NCBI GenBank assembly: GCA_947374105.1
Contig: CANCAO010000007.1
Location: 1-15,987 of the forward strand
Direction of reading: 5' to 3'
From: Comamonadaceae bacterium
GTDB taxonomy: Bacteria > Pseudomonadota > Gammaproteobacteria > Burkholderiales > Burkholderiaceae_C
DNA length: 15,987 bases
Below, one piece after another: positions 6,725-14,146 of the stretch. The notes beneath the pieces were generated by a model. It did not search any database and was not told the origin of the DNA. It was given only the letters and a program-made list of their open reading frames with translations. Position numbers and translations under genes: made by a program. Position 1 is the stretch's first letter, and each line of letters opens with the position of its first letter.

Positions 6725-8198
6725 GCGCGTGAGACGTGGTCAGGGCTTGCAATAGCTTGAGGTGAACGCCGCCGAAGCCGCCATTGCTCATGCACACCAG
6801 GTGGTCACCAGGCTTGACTTGGCTGACCACCTGGGCGACCAGTTCGTCAATGCTGGCCGCCACTTGCGCGCGCGCTCCCATGGGGGCCAGCGCATCGCTG
6901 GCATCCCAGTCCAAGCCACCGGTGTAGCAAAAAGCCAGGTCGGCTTGTTCCAAGCTCCAGGGGAGTTGGGCTTTCATGGTGCCTAGCTTCATGGTGTTGC
7001 TGCGCGGCTCGAAGATGGCCAAGATGCGCTGTTCGCGTCCGACTTTGCGGCGCAGGCCATCGAGTGTGGTGCGGATGGCCGTGGGGTGGTGGGCGAAGTC
7101 GTCATACACGGTGACCTCGCCGCCGGGTCGCGTGACGCGAGCGCGCACCTCCATGCGTCGCTTGACGTTTCGAAAGTCACCCAAGGCGCGGGCCGCCACG
7201 GCAGGGGTCACGCCGACATGTTCGGCCGCTGCGATGGCGGCCAGGGCATTGAGTTGGTTATGAGTGCCTGTGAGTGTCCACTTCACATTGGCGACGGTTT
7301 TTCCTTGGTAGTGAACCTCAAAATCATGGGGCTCACCCACTGCTGTGAAGTCATTGACCGCTGCTCCAAAGCTGCGAACTTCGCTCCAGCAACCTTGGGC
7401 CAGCACGCGGGTTAGACTTTCTTCCAAGCCATTGACCACGACGCGACCCGTGCTGGGTACGGTACGCACCAGATGGTGAAACTGACGTTCAATCGCGGCC
7501 AAGTTGTCAAAAATGTCGGCGTGGTCGAACTCCAGGTTGTTCAAAATCGCGGTGCGGGGCCGGTAGTGGACGAACTTGCTGCGCTTGTCGAAGAAAGCGG
7601 TGTCGTACTCATCTGCCTCAATGACGAATGGGGCCCCCACGCTTGCCACTGCGTGTGCTGCGCTGCCCCCCGAGGGGGCCGTGCCTTGCTTGGGGCGGCC
7701 CTGCGCTACGGCGGCCCTGCTCACTCCAAGTCGCGCTGAAACGTCAAAATTCATAGGCACACCGCCAACCAGAAATCCCGGCTGCAACCCCGCAAACTCC
7801 AGTATCCAGGTCAGCATAGCGGTGGTGGTGGTTTTACCGTGTGTGCCAGCCACCGCCAGGACATGGCGGCCCTGTAGCACGTGTTCGGCCAGCCACTGCG
7901 GGCCACTGGTGTAAGGCGTACCCGCGTCGAGAATGGCTTCCATCAGCGGGAACTTGGGCGTACCGGCGGGCAGGCGAGCACGGCTGACCACATTACCGAT
8001 GACGTACATGTCGGGTTTGAGCGTCATCTGCTCAGCGCCAAAGCCCTCTACCAAGTCAATGCCCAAGGCGCGCAGTTGGTCGCTCATAGGCGGGTACACG
8101 CCCGCGTCACAGCCCGTGACTCGGTGACCTGCTTCGCGCGCCAAGGCCGCTAATCCACCCATGAAAGTGCCGCAAATACCGAGAATATGAATGTGCAT
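6702..8198 (-). CDS. mpl: UDP-MurNAc:L-Ala-gamma-D-Glu-meso-DAP ligase (murein tripeptide recycling)
   Basis: This 498-residue cytosolic Mur-ligase-like enzyme joins recycled murein tripeptide to UDP-MurNAc. It has MHIHILGICGTFMGGLA (1-17), VYPPMSDQL (34-42), the P-loop VAGTHGKTTTTAML (116-129), IEADEYDTAFFDKRSKFVHY (193-212), NNLEFDHADIF (220-230), a VYDDFAHHPTAI block and MSNGGFGGVHLKLL near the C-terminus. All are Mpl rather than MurC features. It is about 40 residues longer than E. coli Mpl (457). Most of the excess is an alanine/glycine-rich stretch at residues 159-188, between SARLG and PFVIEADEYD, where E. coli has only a few residues; this segment is encoded by repeat-like DNA. Both flanks of the insertion are intact and in frame, so the gene looks functional. 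It converges on aroG with a 23-base overlap and is divergent from the gene at 8231. Confidence 0.95.
   Translation of the reverse strand: MHIHILGICGTFMGGLAALAREAGHRVTGCDAGVYPPMSDQLRALGIDLVEGFGAEQMTLKPDMYVIGNVVSRARLPAGTPKFPLMEAILDAGTPYTSGPQWLAEHVLQGRHVLAVAGTHGKTTTTAMLTWILEFAGLQPGFLVGGVPMNFDVSARLGVSRAAVAQGRPKQGTAPSGGSAAHAVASVGAPFVIEADEYDTAFFDKRSKFVHYRPRTAILNNLEFDHADIFDNLAAIERQFHHLVRTVPSTGRVVVNGLEESLTRVLAQGCWSEVRSFGAAVNDFTAVGEPHDFEVHYQGKTVANVKWTLTGTHNQLNALAAIAAAEHVGVTPAVAARALGDFRNVKRRMEVRARVTRPGGEVTVYDDFAHHPTAIRTTLDGLRRKVGREQRILAIFEPRSNTMKLGTMKAQLPWSLEQADLAFCYTGGLDWDASDALAPMGARAQVAASIDELVAQVVSQVKPGDHLVCMSNGGFGGVHLKLLQALTTSHALSAPGAS
7635..7735. repeat. Palindromic GC-rich repeat element lying inside mpl
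   Basis: The stretch contains a short hairpin, GCCCCC (7665-7670) / GGGGGC (7674-7679) around a CGA loop. This is followed by CTTGGGGCGG and by two direct copies of GGCGGCCCTGC at 7694-7704 and 7710-7720. The combination of a CCCCCCGAGGGGG core followed by CTTGCTTGGGGCGG resembles a dispersed intergenic repeat I remember from Comamonadaceae genomes. I see no other copy in this window, so repeat status rests on memory. It encodes, in frame on the minus strand, the extra residues 159-188 of Mpl. Boundaries are approximate. Confidence 0.6.
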
Positions 8199-8230
8199 CA
8201 GCTGATTTTAGGCGGTGCACAATAGCGGCC
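8199..8230. promoter_or_regulatory. Divergent start region between mpl and the gene at 8231
   Basis: Only 32 bases separate the two divergent start codons, so any promoters overlap each other or the opposing coding regions. On the plus strand a TG followed by CACAAT (8218-8223) resembles an extended -10 box and ends 7 bases before the ATG at 8231. No good -35 element and no Shine-Dalgarno sequence are visible. Confidence 0.3.
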
Positions 8231-8821
8231 ATGAGCAAACAGGAAATTGCCACAACTGCTGCGCAACTGGTGGTGGATGAAGGGTTGGAGTATGGTCCGG
8301 CTAAGCGCCGTGCTGTGCGGCAACTCAAGTTGCCAGAGCGTACCCCCTTGCCTGACAACGACGAGCTTGAAGAGGCTGTACGGGAGTACTTGGACTTGTT
8401 TTGCTCCGGCACCCAGCCTGCAGAATTGCTGGCATTGCGTCGCTTGGCTTTGACCTGGATGGAGCGATTGGCTGATTTCCGGCCCCATTTGAGCGGAGCC
8501 GTGTGGCATGGAACAGCGACACGATTTTCAGATATTTACATCCAGTTATTTTGCGATGATGAGAAATCGCTTGAAATCAAACTGATTGATCAAGGCATCC
8601 GCTACCAGCCCCGAACTGCGTCAGGACTTCATGGTGAGCCGGTGGATGTGCTGGGTATTCATGCCATGTGTCAGCCTTTGGGTATTTTTGTGGGCCTTCA
8701 TTTGATGGTGAATGATTGGGATGATGTTCGTGGTGCGCTTAGAAGAGATGCTAAAAATAGGTCGCCACGCGGTGATTTGGCGTCTGTTCGGCAGCTCTTA
8801 TCAAATTTTGATGATAAATGA
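8231..8821 (+). CDS. Conserved protein of unknown function, degenerate nucleotidyltransferase-like motif
   Basis: This 196-residue soluble protein has no signal peptide or membrane segment. I do not recognise a characterised family. Residues 1-82 look helical and charged. Residues 86-107 read H-L-S-G-A-V-W-H-G-T-A-T-R-F-S-D-I-Y-I-Q-L-F. This resembles the nucleotidyltransferase core pattern (hydrophobic-G-S, about ten residues with a G-T-A-T turn, then S-D-I-D-L). Here, however, the GS is GA and the second catalytic Asp is Tyr103, so activity by the usual metal mechanism is doubtful. SLEIKLID (113-120) is where such folds carry their third acidic residue. A C-terminal VNDWDDVRGALRRD segment follows. 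It is divergent from mpl and 7 bases before the TlpA-like gene, suggesting cotranscription with the latter. The gene is real judging by length and codon use; the fold assignment is inference. Confidence 0.85.
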   Translation: MSKQEIATTAAQLVVDEGLEYGPAKRRAVRQLKLPERTPLPDNDELEEAVREYLDLFCSGTQPAELLALRRLALTWMERLADFRPHLSGAVWHGTATRFSDIYIQLFCDDEKSLEIKLIDQGIRYQPRTASGLHGEPVDVLGIHAMCQPLGIFVGLHLMVNDWDDVRGALRRDAKNRSPRGDLASVRQLLSNFDDK

Positions 8822-8828
8822 TTGATTT

Positions 8829-9374
8829 ATGGAAAACATCAGAAAACCAAATTTAATCCGCCGCCGCTGGCTTTACGGCGCCACGGCTGCACTTGCGGGA
8901 CTTTGCGGTGCGGGGTTGGCGCTGCGCAAGTTTGAGTTGAACGATGTGAATGAAGCCGCTCTTGTTGCTTTGTGGGATATGACATTTGAAACCCCGCAAG
9001 GTGCTCGTCTATCGTTATCGATATTCCGTGGGCGGCCTTTGCTGATCAATTTTTGGGCTACCTGGTGTCCGCCTTGTATTGAAGAACTTCCTTTATTGGA
9101 TTCTTTTTACCGAGAAAATAATACTAACGGTTGGCAAGTTGTTGGATTGGCTGTGGATCGTTTGGAACTGGTTAAAGCTTTTCTCACACGTCATTCACTC
9201 GAATTTCCGATGGTCTTGGCTGGTATGGAGGGCATTGCCTTGAGTAAATCCATGGGCAATGTGGGGGGGGGCTTGCCATTTACCGTGGTGTTGGGGGCTA
9301 ATGGCGTAATTCTGGACCGTAAAATTGGCAAGATTTCGCTGCAGGATCTGACACATTGGCATGGGTTAAAGTAG
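8829..9374 (+). CDS. Membrane-anchored thioredoxin-like protein, TlpA/ResA family
   Basis: This 181-residue protein begins with a basic N-terminus, R-R-R-W-L-Y-G (11-17), then a hydrophobic stretch (about 18-32), and is therefore an inner-membrane anchor or signal. The RRRWLYG sequence is loosely Tat-like. Cys26 is not in a good lipobox because Leu precedes it. The periplasmic domain has PLLINFWATWCPPCIEELPLL (70-90 region) with redox cysteines Cys80 and Cys83 in a CPPC motif, and a later G-L-P-F segment with the cis-proline of thioredoxin folds. TlpA/ResA proteins reduce disulfides, for example in cytochrome c maturation or for specific client proteins; the client here is unknown. The gene is AT-richer and contains more Asn/Lys/Tyr codons than the glucose operon. 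It follows the 8231 gene by 7 bases. In many Burkholderiales aroQ lies between this gene and accB; here it is missing. Confidence 0.92.
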   Translation: MENIRKPNLIRRRWLYGATAALAGLCGAGLALRKFELNDVNEAALVALWDMTFETPQGARLSLSIFRGRPLLINFWATWCPPCIEELPLLDSFYRENNTNGWQVVGLAVDRLELVKAFLTRHSLEFPMVLAGMEGIALSKSMGNVGGGLPFTVVLGANGVILDRKIGKISLQDLTHWHGLK

Positions 9375-9421
9375 GGGAGTCGGCCTGTCCATTGTGGTGC
9401 GGGCTAAAGATATCGTTCAAC

Positions 9422-9449
9422 TTGCAATCTGGTTGTTGTTGGAAATAAT
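9422..9449 (+). promoter_or_regulatory. accB: Candidate accB promoter
   Basis: TTGCAA (9422-9427) and AATAAT (9444-9449) are separated by 16 bases and match four and five of six consensus positions. A start near 9456 would place the following inverted repeat at the very 5' end of the accBC transcript. Supported by position and pattern only. Confidence 0.4.
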
Positions 9450-9452
9450 TGG

Positions 9453-9487
9453 AAATTGCTTTAATTTGGAGAAAATTAAAGCAATTT
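9453..9487 (+). promoter_or_regulatory. Perfect 15-bp inverted repeat in the accB leader
   Basis: Arms AAATTGCTTTAATTT (9453-9467) and AAATTAAAGCAATTT (9473-9487) are exact reverse complements around a GGAGA spacer. The right arm is followed by two more T residues, which could pair with the G residues before the left arm as wobbles. It ends 23 bases before the accB start. It may be an operator at the transcription start, a 5'-end RNA hairpin, or a weak AT-rich terminator. The stem is too AT-rich for a convincing intrinsic terminator. Confidence 0.7.
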
Positions 9488-9510
9488 TTCAAGAAGATAC
9501 TGGAGTTCTT

Positions 9511-9972
9511 ATGGATTTGAGAAAACTGAAAACCCTGATTGATTTGGTGTCCGAATCAAATGTCTATGAACTTGAGATTACCGAGGCCGAAGGCAAGGTT
9601 CGGATTGTCAAAGGCGGTGGGGCAATGACGCAGGCTTATGCCATGCCGATTGCTGCAATGCCAGCACCTGCGCCTGCGCCGGTTTCAGCGACGACCGCAG
9701 TTGCTGCTTCTGCACCACCTGTGCTTGAGCCCGAGACCAGTCATACCGTGAAGTCCCCTATGGTGGGTACTTTCTACCGTTCCGCGACACCAGGCGCTAA
9801 TCCTTTTGTCGAAGTGGGTGACACGATCAAACAAGGTGAAACCCTGTGCATCATTGAAGCAATGAAAATCCTCAATGAAATCGAATCAGACAAGTCAGGC
9901 ACGGTGACGAAGATTCTTTGCGATAACGGACAGGCCGTCGAGTACGGTCAAGCTCTGTACTTGATCGAATAA
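9511..9972 (+). CDS. accB: Biotin carboxyl carrier protein of acetyl-CoA carboxylase
   Basis: This 153-residue protein carries the biotin arm in acetyl-CoA carboxylase, the committing step of fatty-acid synthesis. The N-terminus MDLRKLKTLIDLVSES matches the family start and supports the ATG at 9511, which is preceded by TGGAG at 9501-9505. Then comes KVRIVKG (29-35), a flexible Ala/Pro-rich linker (about 42-72), and the biotinyl domain VKSPMVGTFYRSATPG (80-95) to IIEAMKILNEIE (114-125). Lys119 in EAMKIL is biotinylated. The frame stays open upstream to a GTG at 9394, but that extension is not conserved in the family and contains the inverted repeat. accC follows after 21 bases. The leader dyad suggests control of accBC at this point. 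Confidence 0.96.
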   Translation: MDLRKLKTLIDLVSESNVYELEITEAEGKVRIVKGGGAMTQAYAMPIAAMPAPAPAPVSATTAVAASAPPVLEPETSHTVKSPMVGTFYRSATPGANPFVEVGDTIKQGETLCIIEAMKILNEIESDKSGTVTKILCDNGQAVEYGQALYLIE

Positions 9973-9993
9973 GTCAGGCAGGCACGCTCATCT

Positions 9994-11343
9994 ATGTTTA
10001 AAAAAATTCTGGTCGCCAATCGTGGCGAAATAGCCCTGCGTATTCAGCGCGCTTGCCGTGAATTGGGTATCAAGGCCGTCATGGTTTATTCAGAGGCTGA
10101 TCGGGACGCAAAATACGTGAAGTTGGCCGAAGAGTCGGTGTGTATTGGCCCAGCGGCCTCGGCGCTGAGCTACCTCAATATGCCTGCTTTGATTTCGGCT
10201 GCAGAAGTGACGGATGCAGAAGCGATTCACCCTGGCTATGGGTTCCTGAGTGAAAACGCGAACTTTGCCGAACGCGTTGAACAAAGTGGCTTCCAGTTCA
10301 TTGGCCCAACGCCAGAGTCCATTCGCATCATGGGGGACAAAGTATCAGCTAAACAGGCCATGATCAAGGCGGGTGTTCCCTGTGTTCCAGGCTCTGAGGG
10401 TGAATTGCCGGATGACGCGATGCAGATCCGAGGTATTGCCAAGAAAATCGGTTATCCCGTCATCATCAAAGCGGCAGGTGGCGGTGGTGGGCGTGGTATG
10501 CGCGTAGTGCACACCGAAGCCGCGCTGATTAACGCGGTTCAGATGACCAAGGCAGAAGCGGGTGCTGCCTTTGGTAACCCGGCGGTGTACATGGAAAAAT
10601 TCCTTCAAAACCCGCGCCACATTGAGATTCAAATCCTGGCAGACAAGCATAAAAATGCGGTCTATCTGGGTGAGCGTGACTGCTCTATGCAGCGACGTCA
10701 TCAAAAAATTCTCGAGGAAGCCCCTGCTCCGGGTATTCCGCGCAAGTTGATTGAAAAGATAGGTGAACGCTGCGTGGCGGCATGCAAAAAAATTGGTTAC
10801 CGGGGTGCGGGTACGTTTGAGTTTCTTTTTGAAAACGGGGAGTTCTACTTTATTGAGATGAACACCCGGGTTCAGGTAGAACACCCCGTAACGGAGTGGA
10901 TTACGGGCGTGGACATTGTCAAGACGCAAATTATGGTGGCTGCCGGTGAGAAGCTGCCCTTTACCCAGCGCCAGATTGAAATCAGGGGTCACGCCATTGA
11001 GTGCCGCATCAATGCCGAAGACGCGTACAAATTCACTCCCTCGCCAGGGCGCATTACCATGTGGCACCCACCCGGTGGGCCGGGGGTTCGGGTGGACTCG
11101 CATGTCTATACCAACTACTTTGTTCCGCCCAATTACGATTCCATGATCGGGAAGATCATTGTGCATGGCGATACGCGCGAACAGGCCATGGCCCGCATGC
11201 GCACGGCCTTGGCCGAGACTGTGGTGGAAGGCATTAGCACCAATATTCCCCTGCACCGTGAATTGATGGTAGACGCCAAATTCATGTCGGGTGGCACCAA
11301 TATTCATTACTTGGAATCGTGGTTGGAGCAACATAAGCGATGA
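9994..11343 (+). CDS. accC: Biotin carboxylase subunit of acetyl-CoA carboxylase
   Basis: This 449-residue ATP-grasp enzyme carboxylates the biotin of AccB using bicarbonate and ATP. It has [13 protein letters not shown] (4-16), [11 protein letters not shown] (79-89), the glycine-rich ATP loop [14 protein letters not shown] (159-172), [20 protein letters not shown] (227-246) and [19 protein letters not shown] (283-301). Glu288, Arg292 and Glu296 lie at the expected active-site positions. Length equals E. coli AccC. The stop overlaps the prmA start in ATGA (11340-11343). The carboxyltransferase subunits accA and accD are not in the window. Confidence 0.98.
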   Translation: MFKKILVANRGEIALRIQRACRELGIKAVMVYSEADRDAKYVKLAEESVCIGPAASALSYLNMPALISAAEVTDAEAIHPGYGFLSENANFAERVEQSGFQFIGPTPESIRIMGDKVSAKQAMIKAGVPCVPGSEGELPDDAMQIRGIAKKIGYPVIIKAAGGGGGRGMRVVHTEAALINAVQMTKAEAGAAFGNPAVYMEKFLQNPRHIEIQILADKHKNAVYLGERDCSMQRRHQKILEEAPAPGIPRKLIEKIGERCVAACKKIGYRGAGTFEFLFENGEFYFIEMNTRVQVEHPVTEWITGVDIVKTQIMVAAGEKLPFTQRQIEIRGHAIECRINAEDAYKFTPSPGRITMWHPPGGPGVRVDSHVYTNYFVPPNYDSMIGKIIVHGDTREQAMARMRTALAETVVEGISTNIPLHRELMVDAKFMSGGTNIHYLESWLEQHKR

Positions 11344-12230
11344 TCGAACTCAGCCTGTTGTGCCCACAAGACGTCGTGGAGACCTTGAGCGATGCGCTCG
11401 ATGCACTTGATGCCTTGAGCGTCAGCGTAGAGGATGCCGATGCCCATACTGAGGCAGAACAAGCGCTGTTTGGAGAGCCTGGCATGCCGCCTCCGCAAGA
11501 CGGTTGGCAGCGATCCCGCGTGTTGGCATTGTTCCCGGATCAAGCCGCCGCAGATAATGCATCGGTTTTATTGCAGGCCCAGGATTTTTTTGAAAACTGT
11601 CATTTACTGGGTATCCATGTTGTGCCCGAACAGGATTGGGTACGCTTGACGCAGTCTCAGTTCACACCAGTCGAAATAACCCCTGATTTCTGGATCGTTC
11701 CGACATGGCATGAGCCACCTGCCCAAGCCAAAATCATCATCCGATTGGATCCGGGGCTGGCGTTTGGCACTGGCACCCATCCGACCACCCGTATGTGCCT
11801 GCGCTGGATCGCACAACATGCGAGTGATGGCCGTGGGTTGGGCAGGGTGCTGGATTATGGCTGTGGATCAGGCATTCTCGCGATTGGTGCGGCTAAGTAT
11901 GGTGCTATCAAGATAGATGCTTTAGACATTGATGAGGCCGCTGTGAGTGCAACCGTATTGAATGCAGATGCAAATCAGGTCACGCTCCAAGCGGGACTTC
12001 CAGAGCACGTCAGCGGCCAGTACCAGACTGTACTTGCCAATATTCTGGCCACACCCCTCAAAGTGTTGGCGCCGTTGCTGTGCGCCCGTGTTGCACCTGG
12101 TGGTTCGCTGGTATTGGCTGGTATCCTGGAGCGTCAGTCAGATGAGTTGATTCAGGCTTATGCGCCTTATTGCCAGTTGAGCGTTGCACAGACGCAAGAG
12201 GGTTGGGTTCTCATGACTGCACGCTTGTGA
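11340..12230 (+). CDS. prmA: Ribosomal protein L11 methyltransferase
   Basis: This 296-residue S-adenosylmethionine-dependent enzyme trimethylates ribosomal protein L11. The N-terminal half is the poorly conserved L11-recognition domain. The catalytic half shows [15 protein letters not shown] (136-150), the SAM loop [13 protein letters not shown] (170-182), the acidic LDIDEAA (195-201) and the VLANIL motif (231-236) typical of PrmA. It is coupled to accC by an ATGA overlap, an arrangement widespread in proteobacteria. Length matches E. coli PrmA (293). Confidence 0.97.
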   Translation: MIELSLLCPQDVVETLSDALDALDALSVSVEDADAHTEAEQALFGEPGMPPPQDGWQRSRVLALFPDQAAADNASVLLQAQDFFENCHLLGIHVVPEQDWVRLTQSQFTPVEITPDFWIVPTWHEPPAQAKIIIRLDPGLAFGTGTHPTTRMCLRWIAQHASDGRGLGRVLDYGCGSGILAIGAAKYGAIKIDALDIDEAAVSATVLNADANQVTLQAGLPEHVSGQYQTVLANILATPLKVLAPLLCARVAPGGSLVLAGILERQSDELIQAYAPYCQLSVAQTQEGWVLMTARL

Positions 12231-12256
12231 TTCGCCCGGGGGAGACGTTCTACAAT
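12225..12256 (+). promoter_or_regulatory. Possible internal promoter before the zinc-ribbon gene
   Basis: TACAAT (12251-12256) is a good -10 box. TTGTGA (12225-12230) could be the -35 but at an overlong 20-base spacing. The -10 ends 8 bases before the ATG at 12265, so a transcript from here would be essentially leaderless. Confidence 0.3.
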
Positions 12257-12264
12257 CGATCTCC

Positions 12265-13152
12265 ATGAGCCTGATCACACGCTGCCCTGCCTGTATGACC
12301 ATGTTCAGGGTCGTGCCCGACCAACTGCGTATTTCTGAAGGTTGGGTTCGTTGCGGCCAATGCGAAGAGGTTTTCGATGCCGCTGCGCACATGCAGGAGT
12401 CGGTGCTTGCGGCCGAGGTCGAATCAGACTTTGCACCTGCGACTCCCCAACGCCCGGAGGACTCATCCAGGATCGAGCCCATAGGGGATGTGCAGAGTGA
12501 GTTGGATGTGCTCTATTCGTCGCATTACACGCAAAGATCCTCAGATGAAACCCTCGTGAGCGAAGTGTTCAGTCAGGCGCCTGCCCTGAACGAAGAGCAC
12601 TCGCAGACGACTTTAATCACGGAAATTCCCCAGCCGTCTTTCATGCGGACCCGTCAAACAGAGGTGGCACAACACAAGCCTTGGGTGCGTGTCAGCTTGC
12701 ACCTCAGTTTGCTGTTGCTATGTTTGGGCTTGATGGTGCAAGTGTTGATGTTTGAGCGTGACCGAATTGCCGTACTGGCCCCCGACGTCAAGCCGGTGAT
12801 CCAGGTCTTGTGTGATTTGATGCATTGCACGCTAGAGCCTTTGCAGCAGATTGAGTCCGTGATGATGGACAGCTCTTCATTTAACAAGCTCAAAGGTGAG
12901 ATTTACCGGTTGAATTTCACACTTAAAAATACATCGCAAATTCCCTTGGCCTTACCCGCTATTGAACTTTCCTTGATGGATGCTCAGGATCAGGCGCTGA
13001 TACGGCGTGTGATTTCCCCCGGTGAGCTGGGCATGAAGCTTGGGGTTTTGGCTGCAGCAACGGAGTCCAGTGCTTCGTTAGCCCTGACAGTCAAAACGCC
13101 AAGCGGCTCCGAACGTGTGGCGGGTTACCGGGTGCTTGCTTTTTACCCTTGA
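12265..13152 (+). CDS. Zinc-ribbon (MJ0042-type) / DUF3426 single-pass membrane protein
   Basis: This 295-residue protein has a short N-terminal zinc ribbon with Cys7, Cys10, Cys30 and Cys33 (CPAC and CGQC). A long acidic, probably disordered linker (about 40-140) follows. One transmembrane helix spans about residues 145-163. The C-terminal DUF3426 domain carries a RLNFTLKN-type strand and ends with the G-Y-R-V-L-A-F-Y-P tail. This architecture puts the zinc ribbon in the cytoplasm and the DUF3426 domain in the periplasm. The function is unknown. It regularly follows prmA in betaproteobacteria. It lies 34 bases after prmA, probably on the accB-accC-prmA transcript, with a possible extra promoter (TACAAT). 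The next gene begins 18 bases downstream. Confidence 0.9.
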   Translation: MSLITRCPACMTMFRVVPDQLRISEGWVRCGQCEEVFDAAAHMQESVLAAEVESDFAPATPQRPEDSSRIEPIGDVQSELDVLYSSHYTQRSSDETLVSEVFSQAPALNEEHSQTTLITEIPQPSFMRTRQTEVAQHKPWVRVSLHLSLLLLCLGLMVQVLMFERDRIAVLAPDVKPVIQVLCDLMHCTLEPLQQIESVMMDSSSFNKLKGEIYRLNFTLKNTSQIPLALPAIELSLMDAQDQALIRRVISPGELGMKLGVLAAATESSASLALTVKTPSGSERVAGYRVLAFYP

Positions 13153-13170
13153 AACTTTTCATTTATCTTT

Positions 13171-14073
13171 ATGGCAACTTTAATTTGCGGCTCCTTGGCT
13201 TTTGACACCATCATGAACTTTGAGGGGAAATTTGCCGAGCAAATTTTGCCCGACCAATTGCACATTCTTAACGTGTCCTTTCTCGTTCCAACCCTGCGGC
13301 GTGATTTCGGCGGTTGTGCGGGCAACATCGCATACGCGCTCAAGTTGCTCGGGGGCTCACCCCTGCTCATGGCCACTTTGGGTAACGACGGCGCTGGCTA
13401 TTTACAGCGCTTGCGCGATATGGGCATCGCTACCGATTACGTGCGCCAGATCGAGGAAACCTACACGGCGCAAGCCTTGATCATGACGGACCGGGACAAC
13501 AATCAGATCACGGCCTTCCACCCAGGCGCCATGATGCAAGCGCATGTGACGCAGGTCAAATCACATCCGGATATTCAGCTCGGCATCATCTCGCCCGACG
13601 GGCGCGATGCCATGTTGCAGCATGCGGAGCAATTCAAGGTGGCAAACATTCCCTTTGTTTTCGATCCGGGGCAGGGTCTGCCCATGTTCGATGGTGCCGA
13701 ACTCGCACGCTTTATTGACCTGGCCAGTTGGGTGACTGTTAATGACTATGAAGCCAAGATGCTCAGTGAGCGTACTGGTTGGAGTCATGCGGATATTTCA
13801 CGCAAGGTCAAAGGCTTGATCGTGACGCTCGGGGCTGAAGGCAGTGAAGTCTGGGTTGATGGTGAAAAGACCTTGGTGCCACCGGTTAAGGCGTCAGCCG
13901 TGGTGGATCCAACCGGTTGTGGGGATGCCTACCGCGGTGCGTTGTTGTTCGGCCTTGAGCAGGGTTGGTCCTTGGCTCGCTGTGCGGCTTTGGGTAATCA
14001 ATTAGGGTCACTCAAAATTGCCCAACGCGGACCTCAAAACTATGCGTTGGATCTCAAGACGCTTGGTCTATAA
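13171..14073 (+). CDS. PfkB/ribokinase-family kinase, probable nucleoside (adenosine-type) kinase
   Basis: This 300-residue cytosolic sugar or nucleoside kinase starts with LICGSLAFDTI (4-14). It has the family's N-terminal di-glycine at Gly47-Gly48 in DFGGCAGNIAYALKLLGG and the C-terminal signature VDPTGCGDAYRGALLFG, with Asp252 of the GCGD anion hole as catalytic base. TVNDYEAKML is the usual N-x-x-E region. The N-terminal block and the lack of fructose-1-phosphate kinase features favour the adenosine/nucleoside kinase branch; I recall a Burkholderia nucleoside kinase of this kind. Substrate cannot be fixed by eye, and ribokinase-like or other sugar kinases remain possible. It closes the accB-to-pfkB gene run and converges on the H1-like gene. 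Confidence 0.88.
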   Translation: MATLICGSLAFDTIMNFEGKFAEQILPDQLHILNVSFLVPTLRRDFGGCAGNIAYALKLLGGSPLLMATLGNDGAGYLQRLRDMGIATDYVRQIEETYTAQALIMTDRDNNQITAFHPGAMMQAHVTQVKSHPDIQLGIISPDGRDAMLQHAEQFKVANIPFVFDPGQGLPMFDGAELARFIDLASWVTVNDYEAKMLSERTGWSHADISRKVKGLIVTLGAEGSEVWVDGEKTLVPPVKASAVVDPTGCGDAYRGALLFGLEQGWSLARCAALGNQLGSLKIAQRGPQNYALDLKTLGL

Positions 14074-14096
14074 CGTTCAAATACTTTATCGGGCAC

Positions 14097-14129
14097 AAAA
14101 AAGTCCGATGCCTTTCGGACATCGGACTT
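14097..14129 (-). terminator. Intrinsic terminator of the H1-like gene
   Basis: Perfect 10-bp stem AAGTCCGATG (14101-14110) / CATCGGACTT (14120-14129) with a 9-base loop. On the minus strand it is followed by six T residues (plus-strand A run 14097-14102). It lies 18 bases after the H1-like stop. There is no T run on the plus side, so it would terminate the convergent kinase gene poorly, if at all. Confidence 0.9.
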
Positions 14130-14146
14130 GAAGCCAGATAACTGAC

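Noticed and set aside
9394..9510. Extended accB start at a GTG at 9394, adding 39 residues
   Set aside because: The family starts with MDLRKLKTLI at 9511, which has a ribosome binding site. The extension is not biotin-carrier-like and runs through the inverted repeat.
10345..11334. Long minus-strand open frame of 329 residues
   Set aside because: It lies wholly inside accC, a clearly conserved gene, and shows no family motif; high-GC codon bias produces such antisense frames.
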